DNA of 42,981 nt from an uncultured Bacilli bacterium (lineage in GTDB: Bacteria > Bacillota_I > Bacilli_A > RF39 > UBA660): positions 1 to 42,981 of the forward strand of contig CANQVB010000003.1 of NCBI GenBank assembly GCA_947627225.1, given 5' to 3'. Shown here in pieces: positions 29,101 through 37,348 of this stretch. The notes beneath the pieces are model-generated. The model did not search any database, was not told the DNA's origin, and was given only the letters and a program-made list of their open reading frames with translations. The number at the start of each line of letters is the position of its first letter. The first letter of the stretch is position 1. A program made the translations under genes and the position numbers.

Positions 29101-29888
29101 CAACCAAAGAAGAAACATCACAGGACTTAGAAAGAATTTTAGATACCAAAGAAATGGGAAGACCCGTTTATAGTAGTGATGGAAAAGATTACACATATTC
29201 ATGGTTTAAAGGCGCTCTTGCTGTAGATGATTTAGAGGATGGCGATTATAGAATCTATATTCTAACGGAATCAGATGATTATTTTGCCAAAACCGTTGTC
29301 AGCAACAAAGTTTTAAAACAACAGGTCGCAACCTATACAGGCAAAAAGACAGTAACCACTAGAAACAATTATCAAGATAGTCATGTTGCCTTAGAACTGA
29401 TAGTAAGAAATAAGGCAATTGCTCCAAAGACTGCGAATAGTGTCTATAACCAGTACAATCAATATCGTACACTTACCTTTGAAGATAATCTTTTACATCT
29501 AAAAGGTACTGCTTATTCCATGGGAATGAATCTTGCGAAAGATAAAACAGTAAAACGTGAAATTATCTTTGAAAATACCAAAAATTATGAACAATATCGG
29601 TATTCCATTGGTAGTACAACAGAAGGTCTTTATAAAGTCGGAACGACATTAGGAGATGGCTTTGATAAGACACGTGCTTGGTTTGATACAAAATTAGATC
29701 TTTCTAAAATTCCAAAGGGAAACTATGCCATTTATCTTGCGACAGAGAGCAATATTAGTGACTATGGCGAATTTACAGAATTACTTTTGAGATCTTTAGA
29801 CGATGTCAAAAAGGAAATAAATGGTAATACTTATTCTTTCACAGTAAGAAAGGACTTACGTTATAGAATTGAGCTTCATGTAACGTAA
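26136..29888 (+). CDS. Secreted cell-wall hydrolase: signal peptide, glucosaminidase domain, SH3-like region, three DUF5011/HYR-like repeats, duplicated C-terminal domain
   Basis: Signal 'MQRKRLLLFGILLFAFAFTPDVFAFS'; 'AVLALSLSRNETGNGTSNLAVNKNNGFGLNAVD' and 'GMNVKYASDTFWSEKMAANYYALD' glucosaminidase motifs; three 'D.EDG(D/N)LT.K(x)VV...GTYEV.YSVTD' repeats. Confidence 0.88.
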   Translation: MQRKRLLLFGILLFAFAFTPDVFAFSSSNYRNKSLCGVFEVAGFHSDGVIDPVSCHGSYDAAKAWMRNNGADDLAILTKVNGVTEIIDANVALLDLTIPPDMTYFYTNPELSGYAYTYMDTGSLYGGVDGALLDASYSSSKGTWTAKVRTGNCTAWIEKRMYEIVPITWVRSSSSYTVTSESIRHNYVEKIQNTYNGSRGSTIGPKPSMLSAGTYYSYDGHYFYRDLTTMLKDYRNGTYQHAVNANNVYYNYYMYLSNHTRTSYSSVNIDEYIRNSLGVVGDANGTTAYGGRSRLYGKGTFFYYAQEKYGVNAVLALSLSRNETGNGTSNLAVNKNNGFGLNAVDSSPTESANWYASFAESILGYASKWITYGYAHPRDWRYFGPQFGDKWSGMNVKYASDTFWSEKMAANYYALDKAKGLQDYDYYQLGVATRQVNAMSDASNSSKFIYSYPEAEDAVVIVGEKKGESVNGNNLWYQVVSDLNIDSNYNEITSGNYNWNGTVYVPAAYIKKINQGKRGYVSPNSVTEYQDKYYTYDLYVENTVLKPKVAKTVKDTNYYYDPALTSQKSQNVVKDRYVMVYTTAYNKAGTPVSYLITSDYFYDQKEWVKADTIQFVDSDYGKVTISTGSNDYTWVNSVPQETANTVIGGQFNNSYVPILGQTTASDGRVWYKVPVDLNGTEQEFGWTLQASPGVAVTKLHAKADNHAPVIRAQNRSIVQGSKWDPKAGVSATDQEDGNLTAKLVVLKDAVQIDVPGTYEVIYSVTDKSNLKTTKTIQVTVTENKKPVLVAEDMKITIGKEFHEKEGVTANDAEDGDLTSKIVVTENKVNTKALGSYPVTYSVTDSYNQTTEKTITVTVIEDQKPEITTTTTTAYLNRDFEPLKIVKATDFEDGDLTKAVEVVKNDVDTTKIGPYEVTYRVRDSYGHEVTKTFTITVQEKQLEEKPGLFYFDSLKEEAGKLVIKGYHAIQGIDHKKDTAISYKLVFQNITTKEETSQDLERILDTKEMGRPVYSSDGKDYTYSWFKGALAVDDLEDGDYRIYILTESDDYFAKTVVSNKVLKQQVATYTGKKTVTTRNNYQDSHVALELIVRNKAIAPKTANSVYNQYNQYRTLTFEDNLLHLKGTAYSMGMNLAKDKTVKREIIFENTKNYEQYRYSIGSTTEGLYKVGTTLGDGFDKTRAWFDTKLDLSKIPKGNYAIYLATESNISDYGEFTELLLRSLDDVKKEINGNTYSFTVRKDLRYRIELHVT
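28245..28953 (+). repeat. Three tandem DUF5011/HYR-like Ig-fold repeats within the hydrolase
   Basis: Units start at DNHAPVIRA, KKPVLVAED and QKPEITTTT; each has 'D.EDG.LT' and '(Y)(E/P)VTYSV(T/R)DS' motifs. Confidence 0.85.
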
Positions 29889-29920
29889 AAAAGCCAGTAC
29901 AAAATGTACTGGCTTTCTTG
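29889..29920. terminator. Bidirectional rho-independent terminator between convergent genes
   Basis: aaagccagtac-aaaat-gtactggcttt perfect 11-bp hairpin. Confidence 0.9.
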
Positions 29921-29926
29921 TATGGT

Positions 29927-31324
29927 TTAATTTTTGTTGTCTTCTGTTTGCTTGATAGGAACTGTACCTGGATAGGGCATAGGTGGGTTTGTAAAAAAAG
30001 AGTCAAGAGATGGGATGGTTATTTGCGGTGGAGAAACAGTATTTTTATTCTTGCTTTTCTCTTGCTTGAGATCCTCCTGTTTCTCTTCCTGTTTTTCTTC
30101 CTGTTTTTCTTTTGATTCTAATAGCACGTTTAAATCATCATCAATATCAATAATTCTATAAATTTCATCGAAGGAAGTAATTCCTGCCAAAACCTTATCT
30201 AACCCATCTTGTAACAGTGTAATTACGTCGGAGGTATAGACCATTTTACGAAGTTCATCACGCTCGAGTGTTTCATTATTTAAAGCATCTCGAATCGCAT
30301 CATTAATGACCAAGACTTCTTGCACTGCAATACGACCATGATATCCATGAATACAGTGTTCACAACCTTCTTCATTTGCTACATAAAGTTCTGTAACTTC
30401 TTTTCCGAGTGCTAATTGAAAGACTTTTTTCTGGTATGCATCAGGCGCTACTTTTTTACGACAATGTGGGCAGAGCATTTTTGCAAGACGCTGCGAAATA
30501 ATACCCGTTAAGGCACTGGATAACAAATATCGTTCTACGTTCATGTCCAAAAGACGTTCAATGGTACTTAAAGAATTATTGGTATGGACGGTTGATAAAA
30601 CTAAGTGTCCTGTAATGGAAGCCCGAACTGCAATTTTCGCTGTTTCACTATCACGAATTTCACCAATTAAGATAATATTCGGGTCCTGTCTTAGAATAGA
30701 ACGAAGTACCGTCGCAAAATCAAGACCAATTTCACTATTGACTTGCACTTGATTTAATCCTTCTATATTCATTTCAATAGGGTCTTCTACCGTAATAATA
30801 TTCGTCTCTGCCTTATTCAGTCGTTGCAAAATAGAGTAGACAGTGGTACTTTTTCCAGAACCCGTCGCACCAGTAATTAAAATAATGCCATTGGGTACTT
30901 CAATCATTCGTTTTAATTTTTCAAAGTTCGTATGACTAAATCCAAGTGATTCGATTCCAGATAAACTTCTTGTATAGTCTAAAATACGAATGACACACTT
31001 TTCTCCTTCATTCGTAGGAAGCGTAGAAACACGCATATCAAGAGAAAGGCCCCCAATGACTCCTTTAATCGCACCATCTTGAGGAAGCCTGTTTTCCGTA
31101 ATATTCATATTGGAAATTAGTTTAATACGGGTAATTAAATTTCTTTCATAAATTTTGGGAACACGTGTATAATCTTTTAAATCTCCATCTACACGAAAAC
31201 GAACCAACAAATCATTTTCTCTAGGGTCAAAATGAATATCACTTGCTTCCATATTAGCAGCACGTACAATAATATCATCTACAACTTTAATGACAGGAAC
31301 TTTTGTAAAATCATATGCTACCAT
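29927..31324 (-). CDS. Type II secretion / type IV pilus assembly ATPase (GspE/PilB-like) lacking the N-terminal T2SSE_N domain and carrying a charged/proline-rich C-terminal tail
   Basis: 'SDIHFDP', 'GIILITGATGSGKSTTVYSIL', 'RSILRQDPNIILIGEIRDSETA', 'CPHCRKKV...CEHCIHGYHGRIAVQEVL'. Confidence 0.93.
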   Translation of the reverse strand: MVAYDFTKVPVIKVVDDIIVRAANMEASDIHFDPRENDLLVRFRVDGDLKDYTRVPKIYERNLITRIKLISNMNITENRLPQDGAIKGVIGGLSLDMRVSTLPTNEGEKCVIRILDYTRSLSGIESLGFSHTNFEKLKRMIEVPNGIILITGATGSGKSTTVYSILQRLNKAETNIITVEDPIEMNIEGLNQVQVNSEIGLDFATVLRSILRQDPNIILIGEIRDSETAKIAVRASITGHLVLSTVHTNNSLSTIERLLDMNVERYLLSSALTGIISQRLAKMLCPHCRKKVAPDAYQKKVFQLALGKEVTELYVANEEGCEHCIHGYHGRIAVQEVLVINDAIRDALNNETLERDELRKMVYTSDVITLLQDGLDKVLAGITSFDEIYRIIDIDDDLNVLLESKEKQEEKQEEKQEDLKQEKSKNKNTVSPPQITIPSLDSFFTNPPMPYPGTVPIKQTEDNKN

Positions 31325-31400
31325 GAAAGAGCCTCCTTTTTACTCTAGTATTTTACTATAATTTATTATATAATATTTCTAAAGGATAGACAAGAGGTGA

Positions 31401-31907
31401 ATGAAAATGCGCTGTAAAACGAAAGGTTTTGTTCTTGTTGAAACGTTGATTGTTAGTGTTTTTATTATGGTTCTTTTGTCCCTTCTTTATGCAAATCTTT
31501 TCCCTGTCGTCGCAGAATATGAACGAAGAAAAAACTATGATACTGTAGAGGCAAAGTATATTGCACACTGGGCTAGAAAAATGTTAATCGATTCGGGAAA
31601 AGAAAATGCTTTTGTTCTTGTTGATGGTTATTTAGATGTTACAGATTGTAGTTATTATACCAATCCATCTTGGTGCGAAGAATTTAAAGAGATGAACCAG
31701 ATTTCCAAAATTTATATTACAAATTATAATTTACAAAACTTTAAAAATTATGTAAAAACAAGTAATCGCTTTGGAAGAAGCATGGAAGAATATATTGCAT
31801 CTTTACCAGATTATAAAGAAAAACCAGGCGTGTATCGCGTGATTGTCGAAGTGATTGGAAGCGATACAAATCAGATGATTTATGGAACAATCGAGGTGAA
31901 AAAATGA
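31401..31907 (+). CDS. Pseudopilin-like protein
   Basis: Prepilin motif 'KTKGFVLVETLIVSVFIMVLLSLLYANLF' (G|F, E5). Confidence 0.8.
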   Translation: MKMRCKTKGFVLVETLIVSVFIMVLLSLLYANLFPVVAEYERRKNYDTVEAKYIAHWARKMLIDSGKENAFVLVDGYLDVTDCSYYTNPSWCEEFKEMNQISKIYITNYNLQNFKNYVKTSNRFGRSMEEYIASLPDYKEKPGVYRVIVEVIGSDTNQMIYGTIEVKK

Positions 31908-32386
31908 GATCAAGAAAAGGATTTACATCCATTGAATTATTAGTTTCTTTTGTCATTGTTTCTGCAATTACGATTAGTCTTTTCAGTGTAGTCTTAAATT
32001 ATCGCAACAAACAGCAAATTACTTCGTATGAAACCACGATCGATGCATACATCAATGAAATGACCAAATTAGTTCAAGACGATTTAATTAAAAAACATGT
32101 ATTTATTGTCGAGAAACGGGAAAATAATACTATCTTTTTTGGATTTACTCAGGCAGGAACAGGTTCAGCAAGTGCCATTTTTCAAGTTTCCAAAGACACC
32201 AACAGTTTGCGCTACGGACCAACAGATGCCACTGTCACGTATCCTGTTCCAAACATTCCTGATCTTAAGATAGAATCATTTCACTTTGAACAAGATGACT
32301 ACTTTTTCTCGATAGAAGTTGTCTTTTCACATCCAAACTTTAACGCCAATAAGAAATTACGCATTGTATCACCTTATGGATATTAA
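31904..32386 (+). CDS. Pseudopilin-like protein
   Basis: Prepilin motif 'RSRKGFTSIELLVSFVIVSAITISLFSVVLNY'; start overlaps preceding stop. Confidence 0.82.
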   Translation: MRSRKGFTSIELLVSFVIVSAITISLFSVVLNYRNKQQITSYETTIDAYINEMTKLVQDDLIKKHVFIVEKRENNTIFFGFTQAGTGSASAIFQVSKDTNSLRYGPTDATVTYPVPNIPDLKIESFHFEQDDYFFSIEVVFSHPNFNANKKLRIVSPYGY

Positions 32387-33316
32387 TAAGAGAAAAATCA
32401 TAACAGCAAGGCAAGTCGCTTCTATTCTTCCTTTCATAAAGATTCCATAAGAAAGTGTGCTATCTTTTAAAACATTCAAAACTTGCAGATGTACGGAAAA
32501 ACCACCAAAGGAAAGAAAAACTGTCGCCATAAGCCCTTTCATAAGTGGTATAATGCCTGGTGCTTGTAAGCGAAAGATACCACTCGTTAAATCTAAGATG
32601 CCAGTTAGGAAGCTTTTGAGATATAAATTGGGAACAAGTTTGGTACACATGGTTGCAAGAAGCATAAAAAAAGTAACAGAGCCCAACATAAAAAGCATGG
32701 TAGATAGAGCACTTTGAATGGCATCTAATACTTTCAGTCCAAACGAAGAAAAATCCTGGACTTTCTTTTTAAAGATGACAGGAAACGATGCATTTTGGCA
32801 TGTCTTTTTTTGGGCTTTTCCACGATGTAAAAAAGCAAGGACAAAGTTGGCGGCAATATGAGAAAAAAGAACACACAGCGTAAGGTTGTTATCCCGTAAG
32901 ACAAAAGCAACCGTAGAAAGTACGAAGAGGGGATTTGAAAAATGCACAAGTTGAAGTAGATGATTCGCCTCTTCTTTGGAAATTTCGTTTTGTTCAAATA
33001 AAAGCTTTGTATATTTAGGTCCACTGGGAAAGCCTGAGAGCATACTCATCAGAAGGAGAAAGGATGCCTTCCCGTTTAGGTGAAAGAGCATTTGAAAGGG
33101 TTTTTCAAAAAGTGTTGCCAAATAATTGGGAAGGCCTAAAAAAATTAAAATTTCCCCTAAAGCAAGAAAAGGAAACAGGGATGGAAATAAATTTTCACGC
33201 CACAATGTAAGGGATTCTTGTGCTACTTCTAAAGTCGTATTTCGCTCTTTTAAAAGAAAGCATAGAAAAAAGCAAAACATGATTAAAATTGTCAAATAAC
33301 CTAACTTTTTTTTCAT
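32369..33316 (-). CDS. ylbJ: YlbJ-like sporulation-associated integral membrane protein (nucleoside-recognition fold)
   Basis: 'LFPSLFPFLALGEILIFLGL' and 'MSMLSGFPSGPKYTKLLFEQNEISKEEANHLL' resemble YlbJ; divergent from ylbL-like gene. Confidence 0.75.
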   Translation of the reverse strand: MKKKLGYLTILIMFCFFLCFLLKERNTTLEVAQESLTLWRENLFPSLFPFLALGEILIFLGLPNYLATLFEKPFQMLFHLNGKASFLLLMSMLSGFPSGPKYTKLLFEQNEISKEEANHLLQLVHFSNPLFVLSTVAFVLRDNNLTLCVLFSHIAANFVLAFLHRGKAQKKTCQNASFPVIFKKKVQDFSSFGLKVLDAIQSALSTMLFMLGSVTFFMLLATMCTKLVPNLYLKSFLTGILDLTSGIFRLQAPGIIPLMKGLMATVFLSFGGFSVHLQVLNVLKDSTLSYGIFMKGRIEATCLAVMIFLLLISIR

Positions 33317-33366
33317 AATTCAAAACCCTTCTGCTATAATAAAATTGAAAGAGGAGACGATTTGTC

Positions 33367-34389
33367 ATGTTCAAAAAAATAAGGGATACCATCAAACAAT
33401 ATATCCGAGAGAATTATCGTTTTTTAATTACGCTTCTTTGTCTTTATCTTTTTCTTGCTTTTCCTCTTCCATATTATATTTATACAGGCGGCGGAATTAT
33501 TCCTATCAAGGATCGGATTGAAATTGATACAGACAACAAAGAGAAGGGAAGTTTCAACCTTGCCTATGTAAGTGAAATAAGGGGAACTCCCTTTTATCTT
33601 CTTCTTTCTCATGTTTTCAAAGACTGGGAAGTGGTCAAGGAAGAAGACTATAAATTAAACGAAGAGGAAAGTGAAGAAGATATTTTATTCCGAAATAAGA
33701 TTGCTTTAGAACAAGCCAACCAAAATGCGATTCTTTTTGCGTATCAAAAAGCAGGAAAAAAGACGGAAGTTTTGCAAAAAAACTTTTATGTACTTTATAT
33801 CGATGACAATAAAAAAGCGCCTCTTCAAGTAGGAGATCAAATTGTAAACGTAGATGGAAAACCAATTTCTTCGTTAGCCATGTACCAAGAAATCGTGCAA
33901 AAATCTGCCGTCGGGGATAAAATCACTCTTTCGATTTTAAGAAAAGATAAGCCACAAAAGGTTTCTGTGGAAGTTTTTGTCAAAGAAGGAAGAAAAATGA
34001 CGGGTTTATCCATACAAGAAGTCGATGCTATCAAAACGAATCCTAAAATTTCTTTTCATTTTAAAGAAATCGAAAGTGGTCCATCCGGAGGACTCATGAT
34101 GGCACTTGCTATTTATAATCGTCTCACGAAACAAGATTATACAGCTGGTAAAAAGATTGTGGGAACAGGGACTTTAGAAGCAGATGGTACAGTTGGAGAA
34201 ATTGGAGGCGTGCTTTATAAACTGCGAGGTGCCGTGTCTAAGCATGCAGATATTTTTATTGTACCAAGTGGAGAAAATTACGAAGACTGTTTGGAAGAAG
34301 TACAAAAAAGAAATTATAAAATCAAACTACTTGCTGTCGATACTTTTGATGATGCAGTAAGCAAATTGAAAGAACTGAATAAAAACTAG
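33367..34389 (+). CDS. ylbL: YlbL/SepM-family PDZ + Lon-type (S16) serine protease
   Basis: N-terminal TM, PDZ 'LQVGDQIVNVDGKPISSLAMYQEIVQ', catalytic 'ESGPSGGLMMALAIYNRLT' with Lys in 'LYKLRGAVSKHADIFIVP'. Confidence 0.85.
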   Translation: MFKKIRDTIKQYIRENYRFLITLLCLYLFLAFPLPYYIYTGGGIIPIKDRIEIDTDNKEKGSFNLAYVSEIRGTPFYLLLSHVFKDWEVVKEEDYKLNEEESEEDILFRNKIALEQANQNAILFAYQKAGKKTEVLQKNFYVLYIDDNKKAPLQVGDQIVNVDGKPISSLAMYQEIVQKSAVGDKITLSILRKDKPQKVSVEVFVKEGRKMTGLSIQEVDAIKTNPKISFHFKEIESGPSGGLMMALAIYNRLTKQDYTAGKKIVGTGTLEADGTVGEIGGVLYKLRGAVSKHADIFIVPSGENYEDCLEEVQKRNYKIKLLAVDTFDDAVSKLKELNKN

Positions 34390-34460
34390 TTTTTTCTCTT
34401 GCTTCTTTCTTCTTGGTTAGAGTAAAATAAAAGTAGAAAACAGGAAGAAAGTGGTAAACA

Positions 34461-37016
34461 TTGAAACGTAGTGAAGTAGATCTTGAAAAAGTAAGCCCTA
34501 TGATGCGACAATATTTAGAAATTAAAGCACAATATGAAGATAGTATTGTCTTTTTTCGCTTGGGGGACTTTTATGAAATGTTTTTTGAAGATGCCATCAC
34601 AGCTTCAAGAGAACTAGAACTTGCCTTAACAGGAAAACAAGCAGGACTTTCTGAAAGGGTACCTATGTGTGGGGTTCCTTTTAAAGCCTACAGTACCTAT
34701 CTTGATAAATTGATAGAAAAAGGATATAAGGTTGCGATTTGTGAACAGTTAGAAGACCCAAAAACAACCAAAGAAATGGTAAAACGGGCGGTCATTCAAG
34801 TGGTCACCAAAGGAACGAGGCTTGATAGTTCGCTGGATGCAAGTGAAAATAATTTTTTAGCAAGTATCTATGATTTTGGATATTGTTATGTGCTATCTTA
34901 TGCTGATATTTCTACAGGAGAATTCTTTGCGATGCTCTTAGAAAAGGAAGAGGGAAAACTCATCCGGGAACTAGAGCGCTTTGGGGTTAAGGAACTCATT
35001 GTAAATGATGCATTTGACCGAATTCTCCTTCAGAAACTAAGGCAACAATATCAGTGGCTTATCTCGATTCAAGAGAATTTATCGGATGCCAAAGAATATG
35101 CTTTTCTTTATAAAGAGATCAAAGATGTTCGGATGCAAACGGGAATTAAGCATTTGCTGTTTTATCTTTTAGATACGAAGAAAGGGGACTTATCGCACTT
35201 ACAAAAGGTAAAAGTAATTCAGGAAAAAGATCACTTACAATTCAATGCCAATACCATGCGAAACTTAGAACTTGTAGAGACCATGCGAACACGCGAAAAA
35301 CAAAATAGTTTGCTAGGACTTTTAGATAAAAACAAAACAGCAATGGGAAGCAGGTTCCTAAGACAGTCCCTTGAAAATCCTTTAACTGATAAAGGCGAAA
35401 TTTTAAGGCGATATGACTTTATTGATACCTTGCGGGTCCAATTTATCTTACGAGAAGAATTAAAAGAAGCCCTCGATCAAGTCTACGATTTAGAGCGTTT
35501 ATCTGGAAGAATTGTTTATGGGAATTTAAACGCAAGAGATTTACTGCAACTCAAAAGTTCTCTTTCTGTTCTTCCTAAAATCAAAGAAATTTTAGAAAAT
35601 CTTGGGTATGATAAAAAAATAGATACCTTTGAAGAAGTCTATGCTCTTTTAGAAAAAGCTATTCATGAAGAAGCACCGCTTTCTATCAAAGAGGGAAACT
35701 TAATCAAAAGTGGTTATTCTGAAGAGTTGGATGAACTGAGAAAGATTCGAAGTGGTTCCAAAGATTTTCTTCTACAGTTTGAACAAGAAGAAAAAGAACG
35801 AACGGGTATTCGGACATTAAAAGTTGGTTACAACAAAATTTTTGGGTATTATATCGAAGTAAGCAAAGGACAAATTCCGCAAATTAAGGAAGAATTTGGT
35901 TATGAAAGAAGACAGACGCTTAGTAATTGTGAACGCTTTGTAACACCACTTTTGAAAGAAAAAGAAAATATCATTCTTGGCGCCGAAGAAAAAATTATAC
36001 AGCTTGAGTATCATCTCTTTATGGAAATTCGAGAGGTTGTAAAGCGCTTTATTGCACCTCTTCAAAAAACAGCGAAGATTTTAGCAGAAATCGATATGTT
36101 GCAAGCCTTTTCTTCGGTTTCTGATCACTATCACTTTGTAAGGCCTCATCTTACTTCAAAAAAAGAAATTAAAATTCTTGGGAGTAGACATCCTGTGGTA
36201 GAAAGAGTACTTAAGGAAAACTATGTTCCCAATGATATCATTATGGAAGAAGATGTTGATATTCTCTTAATTACAGGGCCTAATATGGCTGGGAAATCTA
36301 CCTATATGCGACAACTTGCCATTCTTGTAATTCTTGCCCAAATTGGCTGTTTTGTCCCTTGTGATTCCTGCACGATTCCTATTTTTGATAAGATTTTTAC
36401 GCGAATTGGGGCAAGTGATGATCTAGTAAGTGGTGAGTCTACTTTTATGGTGGAGATGAAAGAAGCGAATGAGGCTCTACAGGAAGCTACCGAAAAGAGC
36501 TTGGTTCTTTTTGATGAACTTGGAAGAGGAACCGCAACGTATGATGGAATGAGTCTTGCACAAGCGATTTTAGAGCACATCCACGATAAAGTACATTGTA
36601 AAACACTCTTTTCTACCCATTACCATGAACTTACGACGTTAGAACAAACTCTTCCAAGACTAAGGAATGTACACGTTTCTGCCAAAGAGGAAGATGGAAA
36701 GCTTATTTTCTTACACAAAGTGATGCGTGGTGCGGTAGATAAGAGTTATGGAATTCATGTCGCATCCCTTGCCAATCTTCCTACTTCGTTAGTGCAAAGA
36801 GCCAAAGAGATTTTAGATGTTTATGAAAAAGAAGAAGTGCATGAAAAAGTATTTACACAGACAAGTCTTTTTGAAGAAGTCGAGGAAGAAGTACCAAAAG
36901 AAGAGGATATTCTCAGGAAACGTCTTCTTGAACTAGAGCCTTTAAAGATGACACCAATGGATGCCATCAATACACTTTATGCTTTATGCGAAGAAGCCAA
37001 AGAAGAAAAGGAATAA
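34461..37016 (+). CDS. mutS: DNA mismatch repair protein MutS (TTG start)
   Basis: 851 aa; 'FFRLGDFYEMFFEDA', Walker A 'TGPNMAGKSTYMRQ', 'DELGRGTATYDGMSLAQAILEHI'. Confidence 0.98.
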   Translation: MKRSEVDLEKVSPMMRQYLEIKAQYEDSIVFFRLGDFYEMFFEDAITASRELELALTGKQAGLSERVPMCGVPFKAYSTYLDKLIEKGYKVAICEQLEDPKTTKEMVKRAVIQVVTKGTRLDSSLDASENNFLASIYDFGYCYVLSYADISTGEFFAMLLEKEEGKLIRELERFGVKELIVNDAFDRILLQKLRQQYQWLISIQENLSDAKEYAFLYKEIKDVRMQTGIKHLLFYLLDTKKGDLSHLQKVKVIQEKDHLQFNANTMRNLELVETMRTREKQNSLLGLLDKNKTAMGSRFLRQSLENPLTDKGEILRRYDFIDTLRVQFILREELKEALDQVYDLERLSGRIVYGNLNARDLLQLKSSLSVLPKIKEILENLGYDKKIDTFEEVYALLEKAIHEEAPLSIKEGNLIKSGYSEELDELRKIRSGSKDFLLQFEQEEKERTGIRTLKVGYNKIFGYYIEVSKGQIPQIKEEFGYERRQTLSNCERFVTPLLKEKENIILGAEEKIIQLEYHLFMEIREVVKRFIAPLQKTAKILAEIDMLQAFSSVSDHYHFVRPHLTSKKEIKILGSRHPVVERVLKENYVPNDIIMEEDVDILLITGPNMAGKSTYMRQLAILVILAQIGCFVPCDSCTIPIFDKIFTRIGASDDLVSGESTFMVEMKEANEALQEATEKSLVLFDELGRGTATYDGMSLAQAILEHIHDKVHCKTLFSTHYHELTTLEQTLPRLRNVHVSAKEEDGKLIFLHKVMRGAVDKSYGIHVASLANLPTSLVQRAKEILDVYEKEEVHEKVFTQTSLFEEVEEEVPKEEDILRKRLLELEPLKMTPMDAINTLYALCEEAKEEKE

Positions 37017-37029
37017 GATGTGTTTCAAA

Positions 37030-37241
37030 TAGGGAATACACATAGAAATAAGCGGATTTAATTGTGATGATTATCGATACTTTTCTCTTTAAAAAAGTAC
37101 CAACTTGGAGTGGTTGTGTCACTACTACTTATGGCACACTGAAAGAAAATGACATCATTAAAATTACCAACAAAAATTTTACGCAATATTTTTCTTTCGC
37201 ATATGCATTATATCATAAAACACAAAAATCAATAAAATAAA
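37030..37241 (+). pseudogene. Possible decayed coding fragment(s) upstream of the RloAB cassette
   Basis: Two overlapping frames read GIHIEISGFNCDDYRYFS and IIDTFLFKKVPTWSGCVTTTYGTLKENDIIKITNKNFTQYFSFAYALYHKTQKSIK*; no clear start. Confidence 0.35.
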
Positions 37242-37293
37242 TACACATTTTGTAAAAAAAATGCAAAAAATAAAAATAAAATATGAAAAAGTA

Positions 37294-37322
37294 TTGCTTT
37301 TATATAAAAAACAGCATATACT
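37294..37322 (+). promoter_or_regulatory. Sigma-A-type promoter for the RloAB/AbiL-like cassette
   Basis: TTGCTT - 17 nt - TATACT, followed by AAGGAGG and ATG at 37349. Confidence 0.7.
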
Positions 37323-37348
37323 ACTAATATAAAAAGGAGGAATATCCT

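Noticed and set aside
29918-30115. Plus-strand 65-aa ORF ending in a Phe/Leu-rich tail
   Set aside because: It is the antisense of the EEKQ-rich tail of the GspE/PilB gene and the terminator region.
30060-30120. Short direct repeat (cttcctgtttttcttcctgtttttct) considered as a CRISPR-like or regulatory repeat
   Set aside because: Explained by the coding repeat EEKQEEKQEEKQE in the ATPase tail; no spacer/repeat structure.
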